Positions 1-7,751 of a stretch of DNA of 64,000 nucleotides are shown here, piece after piece. The stretch is from Acinetobacter dispersus (GTDB lineage: Bacteria; Pseudomonadota; Gammaproteobacteria; Pseudomonadales; Moraxellaceae), in contig NZ_CP041970.1 in NCBI RefSeq assembly GCF_009884975.1, positions 3,348,001 through 3,412,000 on the forward strand. The letters are read 5' to 3'. The notes under the pieces are model-generated. The model saw only the letters and a program-made list of their open reading frames with translations. It was not told where the DNA came from and ran no database searches. A program made the position numbers and the translations under genes. The first letter of the stretch is position 1, and each line of letters opens with the position of its first letter.

Positions 1-77
1 TTAAGGTGGCGTAAGCATCATGTAAGAAGAGAGGGGGTTATTTGAATTGGTGCAAGCATAGCACCCAAGGGGATAAA

Positions 78-106
78 GCTCTAGCGATTGTTACAATAAC
101 TAGAGC
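78..106 (-). terminator. Possible hisA terminator hairpin
   Basis: On the minus strand, downstream of hisA, a 7-bp stem (GCTCTAG/CTAGAGC) encloses a second 4-bp stem (ATTG/CAAT) and is followed by only three T residues. It may be a weak terminator or a processing hairpin. Nothing else is recognisable in bases 1-115. Confidence 0.4.
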
Positions 107-115
107 CTGAAATGA

Positions 116-847
116 TTAGAGTGATTGTTGGTCTAACAATAACTGTGCTTCACGAAGACTTAACGTCCCTTCATAGATTGCACGACCAGTAATCGCCCCT
201 AGAATTCCTTTTTGGTCTTTTAGATTGCGTACATCATCTAGATTAGTAACGCCACCAGAAGCAATTACAGGCAGACCTGAATAGTTTGCCAAATTCACGG
301 TCTGTTCAACATTAACACCTTGCATCATGCCATCACGTGCAATATCGGTATAAACAATGCTCGATACGCCAGCATCGGCAAAACGTTTAGCAAGGTCAGT
401 TGCTTTTACATCAGTCACATTGGCCCAACCATCAGTTGCCACCATGCCATTGATTGCATCAATACCGACAATGATATGACCCGCGAAGCGTTTACATGCT
501 TCTTCAACAAACTCAGGCTCTTTCACGGCTTTGGTACCGATAATCACGAAAGAAACACCAGCTTCCAAATAGTGTTCGATGGTTTCAAGTGAACGGATAC
601 CACCACCAATCTGAATTGGAAGTTCAGGTTGTGCACGCGCAATCGCTTCAACGACTGGTTTATGAATTGGTGTACCTGCGAAAGCACCATTTAAATCGAC
701 TAAATGTAAACGACGTGCGCCTTCATCCACCCAATGTTGTGCAGTTGCCACAGGGTCTTCAGAGAAAACGGTATCGTCTTCCATACGTCCTTGTTTTAAA
801 CGGACACATTTACCATCTTTCAGGTCAATTGCTGGGATGATTAGCAT
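116..847 (-). CDS. hisA: Phosphoribosylformimino-5-aminoimidazole carboxamide ribotide isomerase HisA
   Basis: Cytoplasmic (beta/alpha)8-barrel isomerase that opens the ribose ring of ProFAR to PRFAR in the fourth step of histidine synthesis. The 243 residues match the usual family length. Visible hallmarks are [14 protein letters not shown] at the N-terminus with the catalytic Asp8, the phosphate-binding GGGIRS loop, the VGIDA strand with the second aspartate region, [10 protein letters not shown], and [10 protein letters not shown] near the C-terminus. The ATG at 847 is preceded on the minus strand by a GGAGCGAAAG-type ribosome site. It lies about 2.1 kb downstream of hisBH on the same strand, separated by three unrelated genes and terminators, so it is probably transcribed separately from hisBH. 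Identification is secure. Confidence 0.97.
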   Translation of the reverse strand: MLIIPAIDLKDGKCVRLKQGRMEDDTVFSEDPVATAQHWVDEGARRLHLVDLNGAFAGTPIHKPVVEAIARAQPELPIQIGGGIRSLETIEHYLEAGVSFVIIGTKAVKEPEFVEEACKRFAGHIIVGIDAINGMVATDGWANVTDVKATDLAKRFADAGVSSIVYTDIARDGMMQGVNVEQTVNLANYSGLPVIASGGVTNLDDVRNLKDQKGILGAITGRAIYEGTLSLREAQLLLDQQSL

Positions 848-930
848 GCTTTCGCTCCTTGCGTCATCATAGGTTTAAATTATTAGGGCTTGTTCAACAG
901 GCCCTATATTAGCAAAGTATTGATCAATCA

Positions 931-1599
931 CTAAGCTTTGTCTGCTGAACCTTCCAGTATTCTCCTGATTTGTTGCAGTAATTGTGTTGTGAGCAATTGT
1001 TGCTGATACAGTTGCTCGAAACAGAGTAGTGCTGCATAGGCATCTGCGGCGGCATAATTGATTTGTTGAGGACTAAGATTTTTAACAGACCAGTTTGAGG
1101 TACTGACTTTTTTACTTTTGGCAAAATAACGTTGGAACAGGAGAGCGATTGCCGTTTGGATGCCGACTTGGCTGCGATAACCAAAACTTGCAAAGCTCTT
1201 GGATAGATCAATCATTGCATTGGGCTGAATGTCTTTAGCTCGGAAGATATGGGCATCATTTTTTAGTCCAAAACCAACCTTGAGTTGTTGTTCATTTTCG
1301 AGAATCGGTTTGAGAAAATCTAATATTTCATTACTGACTTGAAATAAATAAACCTTGTTTGGCGTTGCGAGCTGGATCAGGTGAGGCCCCGTCGATTTTT
1401 CGCCAACTTTGAACGTTGGCTTGGATTCAGTATCAAAACCAAAGACCTGAATAGAAGTGAGTTCCGCCTGAATTGCCTTGCACTGTTCAAGCGTTTGGAT
1501 CACCAAGATACGATCTGTGCTTAGATTTTGAAATGCAGGCAATGCGCGGATTTGTTCTTTGCTTAAAGGGGGAGTGTGTTGAGGCGTATCCATCTGCAT
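931..1599 (-). CDS. 3'-5' exonuclease, RNase D-like (DEDDy)
   Basis: A 222-residue single-domain member of the DEDD exonuclease superfamily. The first acidic motif is FDTES (Asp56, Glu58), the second lies in LKNDAHIF, and the third is YAAADAY, where Tyr-x3-Asp marks the DEDDy subclass. It lacks the C-terminal HRDC domains of true RNase D (about 370 residues), so it is a short relative; substrate (RNA or DNA ends) cannot be told from sequence. It follows a DUF805 gene but a strong terminator at 1641-1670 lies between, suggesting its own promoter. Start codons at 1599 and 1593 are both possible; neither has a clear ribosome site. Confidence 0.85.
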   Translation of the reverse strand: MQMDTPQHTPPLSKEQIRALPAFQNLSTDRILVIQTLEQCKAIQAELTSIQVFGFDTESKPTFKVGEKSTGPHLIQLATPNKVYLFQVSNEILDFLKPILENEQQLKVGFGLKNDAHIFRAKDIQPNAMIDLSKSFASFGYRSQVGIQTAIALLFQRYFAKSKKVSTSNWSVKNLSPQQINYAAADAYAALLCFEQLYQQQLLTTQLLQQIRRILEGSADKA

Positions 1600-1640
1600 T
1601 AAAGGCTCAAAGCGTTTGATTGAGCTTAAAGGGTTTTATC

Positions 1641-1670
1641 AAAATAAAAAAGCCAAGTCGGAACTTGGCT
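1641..1670 (-). terminator. Rho-independent terminator after the first DUF805 gene
   Basis: Minus-strand hairpin AGCCAAGT/ACTTGGCT with a four-base loop, followed by TTTTTATTTT. It lies 17 bases past the stop of the gene ending at 1688. Confidence 0.85.
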
Positions 1671-1687
1671 TAATAACAATGAGCTAT

Positions 1688-2218
1688 TTATTCAGCGTAG
1701 GGATGCTGTTGCATTTGAATCTGCTGGCTTTTCTGTATGTAGTTTTGATAAGCAGGAATGGCTGTTGCAGCTATAAATAAAATACTAATTGGGACGAGGA
1801 TAATATAGATCCATCCTAAAACTTTTTCCCAGCCTTTTGTTATGCGAGGTGAGCCATAATTATTTGAACTTTCATCCCCTTTTGCACAGCTTAAATAAAT
1901 AAAAAACAAGAAATTAACCAGTGGTATAAGCATTATCAGTGATAGCCATCCAGTCTGATTTCGATCATGTAGACGACGGATAGAGAAAATAAAACTGTAA
2001 TAGAGGACAGCGACATAAATAATGATAAAAAGGCCGCCCAAGAGATATACCAGAATATTCGTAGAGGAATTAGTGAAAGCTGGTATAAAGATCGCAGCAA
2101 TAATACCGAGGATGAACATAGAAAGCCCGAGCAGCATATTCCATCCTAAATAAGAGAGTCTCCCAAAACGCCCATTGGCACTTAAACCTGAATCATTTGC
2201 TTGAAAATTAGATGTCAT
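1688..2218 (-). CDS. DUF805 family inner membrane protein (copy A)
   Basis: A 176-residue protein with four predicted hydrophobic segments (about residues 25-45, 53-75, 90-112 and 133-155). It carries the DUF805 hallmark GRFGRLSYLGW just before the first membrane segment and the RRLHDRNQTGW motif between the middle segments. The family (YhaH-like) is widespread and of unknown function. The final 20 residues are hydrophilic and rich in Gln. A good AGGAAG ribosome site precedes the ATG. It is a tandem paralogue of the gene at 2395-2889 on the same strand, sharing the GRFGRLSYL and RRLHD motifs and similar spacing. Function is not inferred. Confidence 0.85.
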   Translation of the reverse strand: MTSNFQANDSGLSANGRFGRLSYLGWNMLLGLSMFILGIIAAIFIPAFTNSSTNILVYLLGGLFIIIYVAVLYYSFIFSIRRLHDRNQTGWLSLIMLIPLVNFLFFIYLSCAKGDESSNNYGSPRITKGWEKVLGWIYIILVPISILFIAATAIPAYQNYIQKSQQIQMQQHPYAE

Positions 2219-2394
2219 TTTATCTTCCTATATTGATTGACTTTTTAAGGATAAATTGTTCGGTTTTTATTCAAAGTGTTTGCATAATAAGCAAAATGGC
2301 ATTGAAAATAAATAGAAAAGAAAAATTTAAAAAAGGGAGTATTTTCTCTCAGGCTTATTTCTGTGGAGACATTGAGGGAAATAATTGATATAGG

Positions 2395-2889
2395 TTAAGG
2401 GAAAACCGTATGGCTTTTCGTAATAACGATGAATATTAAGACAGAGAGTATGAATATTAAGCCCAATCCGATGTATGCCATTATTTTTTTCCAAGTTGCG
2501 GTGGGTTGCACAGGAGCATAGCGATTAGAGTTATGGTCACCTCTGGCAATCAGCAAATACACCAGCATCAAAATATTCAGATAAGGCATGCCCAATAGCA
2601 ATACGAACCAACCTGAACGATTACAGTCGTGTAGTCGTCGAATGGCAAATACAAGGCTGCTATAGACAACAAAAAGTGCAAGGGTCACGAATAAAAATAA
2701 TGCTAAAAGGTCTGGCTTTTTATAAGGCTCAGTTAGCCCGATTCCAAACATTTCATAACTTATATAAATATTAAGTGGAATAGCAATCAGGAAAATGACG
2801 GTTTGCCAAGCCAGATAAGATAATCGGCCAAAACGCCCATGAGGATTAAATGGATTTAATACATGTTTAGAAATTGGCGGTAACATCAT
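2395..2889 (-). CDS. DUF805 family inner membrane protein (copy B)
   Basis: A 164-residue membrane protein paralogous to the next gene downstream. It has GRFGRLSYLAW at residues 17-27, RRLHDCNRSGW in the middle, and four hydrophobic stretches. The tail after the last membrane segment is much shorter than in copy A. Two ATG codons lie in tandem at 2889 and 2886, with no strong ribosome site. The 176-base space to copy A is AT-rich and holds no recognisable hairpin, so the two genes could be co-transcribed. Function unknown; DUF805 membership is clear from the motifs. Confidence 0.83.
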   Translation of the reverse strand: MMLPPISKHVLNPFNPHGRFGRLSYLAWQTVIFLIAIPLNIYISYEMFGIGLTEPYKKPDLLALFLFVTLALFVVYSSLVFAIRRLHDCNRSGWFVLLLGMPYLNILMLVYLLIARGDHNSNRYAPVQPTATWKKIMAYIGLGLIFILSVLIFIVITKSHTVFP

Positions 2890-2924
2890 TATTCTTCGTT
2901 TGAATTATTTTTCTTATTTGCAAT

Positions 2925-2953
2925 AAAAATCGCCAAGTTACATGGCGATTTTT
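2925..2953 (-). terminator. Terminator downstream of hisH
   Basis: Hairpin with 11-base arms AAAAATCGCCA/TGGCGATTTTT and a seven-base loop, 14 bases past the hisH stop. The T-tract is present in both directions, so it could also act on plus-strand transcripts. It separates hisBH from the DUF805 pair. Confidence 0.85.
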
Positions 2954-2966
2954 AAGGTCAGATCAG

Positions 2967-3584
2967 TTAAATCTTCCATTCCACAAAGTTCTTTAACAGC
3001 TGTAAACCAGCAGTATGACTTTTCTCAGGATGGAACTGCGTTGCAAACAAATTGTCTTTGTGAATCGCCGTGCAGAAATTCACGCCATAATCACAGGTTG
3101 CTGCAGTGACTGCTGAATCTTTTGGCTCGACATAATAGCTGTGCACAAAATAGAAACGCGCATCTTGCTCAATGTTGTTCCACATTGGATGACTTGGATC
3201 AAGTTGATGTACTTGGTTCCAGCCCATATGCGGTACTTTTAAATTTGGGATTTCAGGAAAGTGTTTCACAACACCCTCAAAAATTCCCAATGCAGCCACA
3301 CCGCCATTTTCTTCCGAACTTTGCAGTAGCGCTTGCATACCGACACAAATCGCAAGCACAGGTTTGTTGAAAGCAGCTTGGCGCACAACTTCATCAATCC
3401 CTGCTTCATGCATGCCTTGCATACAGTCACGCATGGCACCGACACCAGGAAAGACAATTTTATCCGCTTTGGCAATTAATTTAGGATCATTGGTGACATC
3501 AACTGTTGCACCGACATGCTCTAGGGCTTTTGCCGCAGAGTGTAGATTGCCCATGCCATAATCAAGTAAAGCAATACGGGTCAT
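2967..3584 (-). CDS. hisH: Imidazole glycerol phosphate synthase glutaminase subunit HisH
   Basis: Class I glutamine amidotransferase subunit that supplies ammonia to HisF for making imidazole glycerol phosphate and AICAR in histidine synthesis. The 205 residues are the normal length. The catalytic triad is visible: Cys80 in AICVGMQ, and His185 and Glu187 in [11 protein letters not shown]. The oxyanion region PGVGA is at residues 46-50. Its ATG overlaps the hisB stop by one base (TAATG), indicating translational coupling with hisB upstream. Its partner hisF is not in this window. Identification is secure. Confidence 0.97.
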   Translation of the reverse strand: MTRIALLDYGMGNLHSAAKALEHVGATVDVTNDPKLIAKADKIVFPGVGAMRDCMQGMHEAGIDEVVRQAAFNKPVLAICVGMQALLQSSEENGGVAALGIFEGVVKHFPEIPNLKVPHMGWNQVHQLDPSHPMWNNIEQDARFYFVHSYYVEPKDSAVTAATCDYGVNFCTAIHKDNLFATQFHPEKSHTAGLQLLKNFVEWKI

Positions 3585-4177
3585 TACAAACTACCTTTAG
3601 TCGAAGCAATGGTGTTTTCTGCGCGTGGATCAATTTCACAGGCCATACGCAATGCGCGTGCTAAAGCTTTAAACACACTTTCAATCTGGTGGTGACTATT
3701 TTTGCCTTTCAGGTTATCAATATGCAATGTCATCAGCGCATGATTGACAAAACCTTGGAAAAATTCTGAAAATAAATCGACATCAAAGGTTCCGATGCGG
3801 GCACGTGTATATGGAATATCCATAAATAAACCCGGACGACCAGATAGATCAACCACAACACGAGACAGTGCTTCATCTAATGGCGCATAAAAATGCCCAT
3901 AACGACGTAAGCCTTTTTTATCGCCTAAAGCTTGTGCAAACGCTTGCCCCAAGGTGATTCCACAGTCTTCGACGGTGTGATGATCATCAATTTCTAGGTC
4001 ACCATCGCAATGAATGTCGATATCAAATAGACCATGACGCTTGATTTGATCAATCATATGGTCTAAAAATGGAACTCCAGTGTTGAGTGTGCCTTGACCA
4101 GTACCATCGAGATTGAGACGAACTCGAATTTTTGTTTCGTTGGTATTTCTTACCACTTCACTGATACGTTGCGTCAT
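3584..4177 (-). CDS. hisB: Imidazoleglycerol-phosphate dehydratase HisB
   Basis: Manganese enzyme that dehydrates imidazole glycerol phosphate to imidazole acetol phosphate. The 197-residue monofunctional form lacks the N-terminal histidinol-phosphatase domain of the E. coli protein. Metal-binding signatures are [12 protein letters not shown] (about residues 67-78 from the chosen start) and the C-terminal KNSHHQIES repeat. I chose the ATG at 4177 (MTQRISEV) because TGAGGAAC sits a normal distance upstream; an in-frame ATG 15 bases earlier would place that site inside the gene. It is first in the hisB-hisH pair. The enzyme identity is secure; only the start is a judgement. Confidence 0.96.
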   Translation of the reverse strand: MTQRISEVVRNTNETKIRVRLNLDGTGQGTLNTGVPFLDHMIDQIKRHGLFDIDIHCDGDLEIDDHHTVEDCGITLGQAFAQALGDKKGLRRYGHFYAPLDEALSRVVVDLSGRPGLFMDIPYTRARIGTFDVDLFSEFFQGFVNHALMTLHIDNLKGKNSHHQIESVFKALARALRMACEIDPRAENTIASTKGSL

Positions 4178-4281
4178 GGACACGTTCCTCAAAAAACGTC
4201 AAAAATGATTGAATTAAAAACCAATAGTTTCGCTGTGACGAAAAAGTGACAGCATCATAGTTTGCTCAGGAGGGTTAATCA

Positions 4282-4659
4282 ATGCCTATTACCGTACATG
4301 CTTACAGTTCTCTGGATAATCTAGGAATTCGTACTCAGCTAGAGCGACTTTACGATACCAGCCCAGAGTTTGGCGATGGGCAAGATGCAATGGAACAACT
4401 TGAACAAAATCTCCAGCAATATACCACAGTTTACACTGCTGAATTTAACACCAAAATTATAGGTGCAATTTGGGCGACAGGACAAGGTGAAAGCCGTGTT
4501 TTGGAATATATTGTGGTACATCCAGCCAATCGTGGCCGTGGGGTTGCAGAACGCTTGGTTGAAGAGGTGTGCCGTATGGAAGAAGAGCAAGGGGTTAAAC
4601 AGTTTGAACCAGGTTGTGGGGCAATCCATCGCTGTTTATCCCATATTGGCAAAATCTAA
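4282..4659 (+). CDS. GNAT-fold acetyltransferase, PanM/PanZ-like
   Basis: A 125-residue protein with the GNAT acetyl-CoA-binding motif A, VVHPANRGRGVAERLVEEVC, at about residues 78-97, preceded by the typical beta strand RVLEYIV. Length and arrangement resemble PanM/PanZ, the small GNAT protein that promotes self-cleavage of aspartate decarboxylase PanD in pantothenate synthesis. That role is inferred from resemblance, not from context: no pan gene is nearby. A strong CAGGAGGG ribosome site precedes the ATG. It diverges from hisB with about 100 bases between. The C-terminus (GAIHRCLSHIGKI) lacks the usual aromatic GF motif of GNAT enzymes. Confidence 0.7.
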   Translation: MPITVHAYSSLDNLGIRTQLERLYDTSPEFGDGQDAMEQLEQNLQQYTTVYTAEFNTKIIGAIWATGQGESRVLEYIVVHPANRGRGVAERLVEEVCRMEEEQGVKQFEPGCGAIHRCLSHIGKI

Positions 4660-4759
4660 GCCTTGGTTTGCTACTTTGGAGCAAAATTAAGCGCTTAAGA
4701 GAAAAATCCACAAATTTGCTTGACGGGCTTAGGCAAACATTGTTTAATACGCCCACTTT

Positions 4760-4835
4760 GGCGTGATAGCTCAGTAGGTAGAGCAACGGATTGAAAATCC
4801 GTGTGTCCCCAGTTCGATCCTGGGTCTCGCCACCA
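4760..4835 (+). tRNA. tRNA-Phe (GAA), copy 1
   Basis: 76-nt cloverleaf with D arm GCTC/GAGC, anticodon stem ACGGA/TCCGT around loop TTGAAAA (anticodon GAA), T arm CCCAG/CTGGG with TTCGATC loop, and encoded CCA. The acceptor stem GGCGTGA/TCTCGCC has a U-U mismatch at position 5-68. Identical to the copy at 4975. Confidence 0.97.
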
Positions 4836-4850
4836 TAAATTTGTATTTTC

Positions 4851-4878
4851 AATCCCTGATCCCATCAGGGATTTTTTT
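4851..4878 (+). terminator. Terminator after tRNA-Phe copy 1
   Basis: Stem AATCCCTGAT/ATCAGGGATT with a CCC loop, followed by a T-tract, 15 bases past the tRNA end. This indicates that the two tRNA-Phe copies are separate transcription units. Confidence 0.85.
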
Positions 4879-4974
4879 GCCCAAAAAATGATTGCGTGAA
4901 AAATGTGCATTCAAATCAAAAGCTCATGATAATTATTGACTATTCAGCTGAGATACGGCTTAATACACCCCATT

Positions 4975-5050
4975 GGCGTGATAGCTCAGTAGGTAGAGCA
5001 ACGGATTGAAAATCCGTGTGTCCCCAGTTCGATCCTGGGTCTCGCCACCA
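4975..5050 (+). tRNA. tRNA-Phe (GAA), copy 2
   Basis: Identical over all 76 bases to the first copy, including the U-U mismatch in the acceptor stem and the encoded CCA. Both copies are preceded by a similar TTTAATAC/CTTAATAC element about 15 bases upstream, likely the -10 region. Confidence 0.97.
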
Positions 5051-5055
5051 TATTC

Positions 5056-5090
5056 AAAAAGCCTCAAACGAAAGTTTGGGGCTTTTTTTT
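5056..5090 (+). terminator. Terminator after tRNA-Phe copy 2
   Basis: Hairpin AGCCTCAAAC/GTTTGGGGCT with a GAAA loop and a run of eight T residues. Confidence 0.87.
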
Positions 5091-5148
5091 ATATTTAAAA
5101 TATTTTGCTATATTAAAACAGAGTCAAAAATTTTAAGAATAGACCAGT

Positions 5149-5886
5149 ATGAAAGACTTATTTTCTGAGCAAAGTGAACTTTATCAACAGGCACGGCCAA
5201 CTTATCCGCAATCGTTAGTAAACTGCTTAATAGCGCAACTCAATGGCTTGGACTCTGCGTGGGATTGTGGGGCGGGTTCAGGGCAACTGACTCAACTGAT
5301 CGCTCCTTATTTTCAGCATGTGGTTGCAACTGATCTCAGTCAAAATCAACTAGATCAGGCTCCAGCATTACCCAATGTGCAGTATTTACAACAAGCCGCA
5401 GAGCAAACCTCATTTGCAGATCAGTCTTTTGATTTAATTACTGTTGCCCAAGCGATTCACTGGTTTGATTTTGAAAAGTTTTATGCAGAAGTAAAACGAA
5501 CATTAAAGCCAAATGGTCTTTTTGCAGTGATTGGATATGGCCTGTTAACGCTTGATGAGAAGGACTTAAATGATCGAGTACAACACCTCTATTTTGAGAC
5601 TTTAAATGGCTTCTGGGATGCAGAGCGACGTTATATTGATGAGCATTATCAAACGATTCCATTTCCCTTTGAGGAAATCGCAATGCCACAGTTTCAGATC
5701 GAGTTAGGTTGGACAGGGCCACAGTTGTGGGATTATCTCAATACTTGGTCTGCGGTAAAGCATTATCAGGATCAACAGCATGTTAGCCCTTTGGTGAGCT
5801 TACAAGACATTTTACAGATACAGCAGCCGATTGGGATTCGCTTTCCAATTTTGCTGAGAGTCGGGCGCTTAGCTGCATCAAAGTAG
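5149..5886 (+). CDS. Class I SAM-dependent methyltransferase (type 11)
   Basis: A 245-residue soluble methyltransferase. The SAM-binding motif I is DCGAGSGQLT at residues 39-48, followed by the acidic strand end VVATDLS, motif II-like FDLITVAQAIHWF, and a proline-containing LKPNGLF loop. These define a Rossmann methyltransferase of the UbiE/type 11 group. The HWF segment and C-terminal YLNTWSAVKHY resemble a family annotated only as methyltransferases, so the substrate is unknown. It stands alone between tRNA-Phe and a bidirectional terminator. The ATG at 5149 has only a weak ribosome site (AGACCAGT). Confidence 0.85.
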   Translation: MKDLFSEQSELYQQARPTYPQSLVNCLIAQLNGLDSAWDCGAGSGQLTQLIAPYFQHVVATDLSQNQLDQAPALPNVQYLQQAAEQTSFADQSFDLITVAQAIHWFDFEKFYAEVKRTLKPNGLFAVIGYGLLTLDEKDLNDRVQHLYFETLNGFWDAERRYIDEHYQTIPFPFEEIAMPQFQIELGWTGPQLWDYLNTWSAVKHYQDQQHVSPLVSLQDILQIQQPIGIRFPILLRVGRLAASK

Positions 5887-5892
5887 GAAAAT

Positions 5893-5922
5893 AAAAAAAG
5901 CATGTCGGAGCATGCTTTTTTT
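5893..5922. terminator. Bidirectional terminator between convergent genes
   Basis: AAAAAAAGCATG, a six-base loop, then CATGCTTTTTTT. T-tracts occur on both strands, serving the methyltransferase (plus) and the CoA-transferase (minus). Confidence 0.9.
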
Positions 5923-5942
5923 ATTGAGATGAGAGCTGAGTG

Positions 5943-7460
5943 TTAAGCAGACTTCGCCACAGCTACAGGCGCTAACATATGACCTGTTTCTTCAAAATTG
6001 GCATGCCAAGACAAGGCTTCACGAAGAATATGCGGGGTGTGGCCGCCACGTTCGCAAGCGCGATCAAAGTAATCATTGAGTGCGCCTTGATACAGTGGAT
6101 GTACGCAGTTGTCGATAATCACGCGTGCACGCTCACGTGGTGCTAAGCCACGTAAATCAGCCAAACCAACTTCTGTTACCAAGATATCAACGTCATGTTC
6201 ATTGTGATCGACATGGCTGACCATTGGTACGATTGATGAGATATCACCACCTTTGGCAATCGATTTGGTCACGAAGATCGCAAGGTGCGCGTTACGGGCA
6301 AAGTCACCTGACCCACCGATACCGTTCATCATCTTGGTACCACAAACGTGGGTTGAGTTCACGTTACCGTAAATATCAAACTCAAGCGCCGTATTGATCC
6401 CGATAATGCCTAAACGACGCACGAGTTCAGGATGGTTTGAAATTTCTTGAGGGCGAAGTACTAATTTGTCTTTGTAATGTTCAAGATTACCGAAAACACG
6501 CTCGCCACATTGTGCTGATAGGGTGATTGAGCTACCAGAAGCAAATTTCATTTTGCCTGCATCAATTAGTTCAAAAGTACAGTCTTGCAGTACTTCTGAA
6601 TACATGACTAAATCTTCGAAATTCGAATCTTTAAGTCCGGTTAAAACCGCATTGGCAATTGAACCAATACCTGCCTGTAATGGACCTAAGTTTTTTGCTA
6701 AACGACCTTCTGCGACTTCTTTTTCAAAGAATTTAATCAGGTGGTTCGCAATGCCTTGAGTTTCAGCATCAGGTGGAGTCACAGTTGATGGAGAATCCGC
6801 CGTATCATTGAATACGATACCGACGATTTTCGCTGGATCGATTGGAATCGCTGTTGAACCAATACGGTCATCCACTTGTGTTAAAGGTAATGGTGTACGG
6901 GTAGGGCGATAGGTCGGGATATAAATATCGTGTAGACCTTCGAAATTTTCACTGAGCGAAGTATTGATTTCAACAATTACTTTTTCTGCAAAAATAGCAA
7001 AACTTGCTGAGTTGCCGACAGAAGTGGTTGGAACGATATGACCATCTTCTGTAATGGCAACTGCTTCGATCACCGCAACATCGGGACGTTTTAGTTGCTG
7101 GTTACGCATCTGTTCAACGGTTTCAGACAAATGTTGGTCGATAAACATCACTTCGCCGTTATTAATAGCACGACGTAAAGTATTGTCGACTTGGAATGGC
7201 ATACGACGGGCAAGGACCCCTGCTTCCGTCAATTGTTTGTCTAAGTCATTGCCGAGACTCGCGCCCGTAATTAATGTGATTTTTAACGGATTTTTTTTGG
7301 CTTGCTCAACCAATGCTTGTGGGACTGCTTTCGCTTCACCAGCACGGGTAAAACCGCTCATACCAACCGTCATATCATTTTTAATAAACTGAGCTGCCTG
7401 CTCTGCACTCATCACTTTGTCATGCAGTGCTGCAAGACGAATACGACTTAAAGACATCAT
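5943..7460 (-). CDS. Succinyl-CoA:acetate CoA-transferase (acetyl-CoA hydrolase family)
   Basis: A 505-residue enzyme of the class I CoA-transferase group typified by Acetobacter AarC, which moves CoA between succinate and acetate; members are often labelled acetyl-CoA hydrolase. The probable catalytic glutamate is Glu289 in YSEVLQD, which forms the glutamyl-CoA thioester in the family. Other family marks are GMSGFTRAGEAKAVP near the N-terminus and GIGGSGDFARNA in the C-terminal half. It would recycle acetyl-CoA or activate acetate during growth on acetate or ethanol. Monocistronic between a bidirectional terminator and a 291-base AT-rich gap. Substrate preference (succinate versus propionate) is inferred from the family. 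Confidence 0.88.
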   Translation of the reverse strand: MMSLSRIRLAALHDKVMSAEQAAQFIKNDMTVGMSGFTRAGEAKAVPQALVEQAKKNPLKITLITGASLGNDLDKQLTEAGVLARRMPFQVDNTLRRAINNGEVMFIDQHLSETVEQMRNQQLKRPDVAVIEAVAITEDGHIVPTTSVGNSASFAIFAEKVIVEINTSLSENFEGLHDIYIPTYRPTRTPLPLTQVDDRIGSTAIPIDPAKIVGIVFNDTADSPSTVTPPDAETQGIANHLIKFFEKEVAEGRLAKNLGPLQAGIGSIANAVLTGLKDSNFEDLVMYSEVLQDCTFELIDAGKMKFASGSSITLSAQCGERVFGNLEHYKDKLVLRPQEISNHPELVRRLGIIGINTALEFDIYGNVNSTHVCGTKMMNGIGGSGDFARNAHLAIFVTKSIAKGGDISSIVPMVSHVDHNEHDVDILVTEVGLADLRGLAPRERARVIIDNCVHPLYQGALNDYFDRACERGGHTPHILREALSWHANFEETGHMLAPVAVAKSA

Positions 7461-7751
7461 CCATTCTCAATATTGCTTTTCATTGGATAAGGATTCTATC
7501 GCTAAAACATGAAAAGTGGATTGAAATAAGGCTAAGGTCTAATACAGGTGAGTATGCTTTATTCACTTGCTATGCAATAGGCTATTTTCTGTGTGATATT
7601 TGCTTGAATTCGTGTAGAAAAACCAATTGGGTCTTGGATTGTTGTTCATGCTTGGAGGCTATTCAACGAATAAAAGTCTTCAATCTGATGGTATTTTGAT
7701 AGAAGACTTTAGTCGAAGAAATAGGGAGCATTGGTCGCTTAAGCGCGATTT

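Noticed and set aside
4760..5050. tRNA-Phe copies as pseudogenes because of the acceptor mismatch
   Set aside because: All other stems, loops and CCA are intact and both copies are identical, so they are probably functional.
7427..7699. 90-codon plus-strand frame between the CoA-transferase and envZ
   Set aside because: It overlaps the CoA-transferase start antisense, and lacks a ribosome site and any motif.
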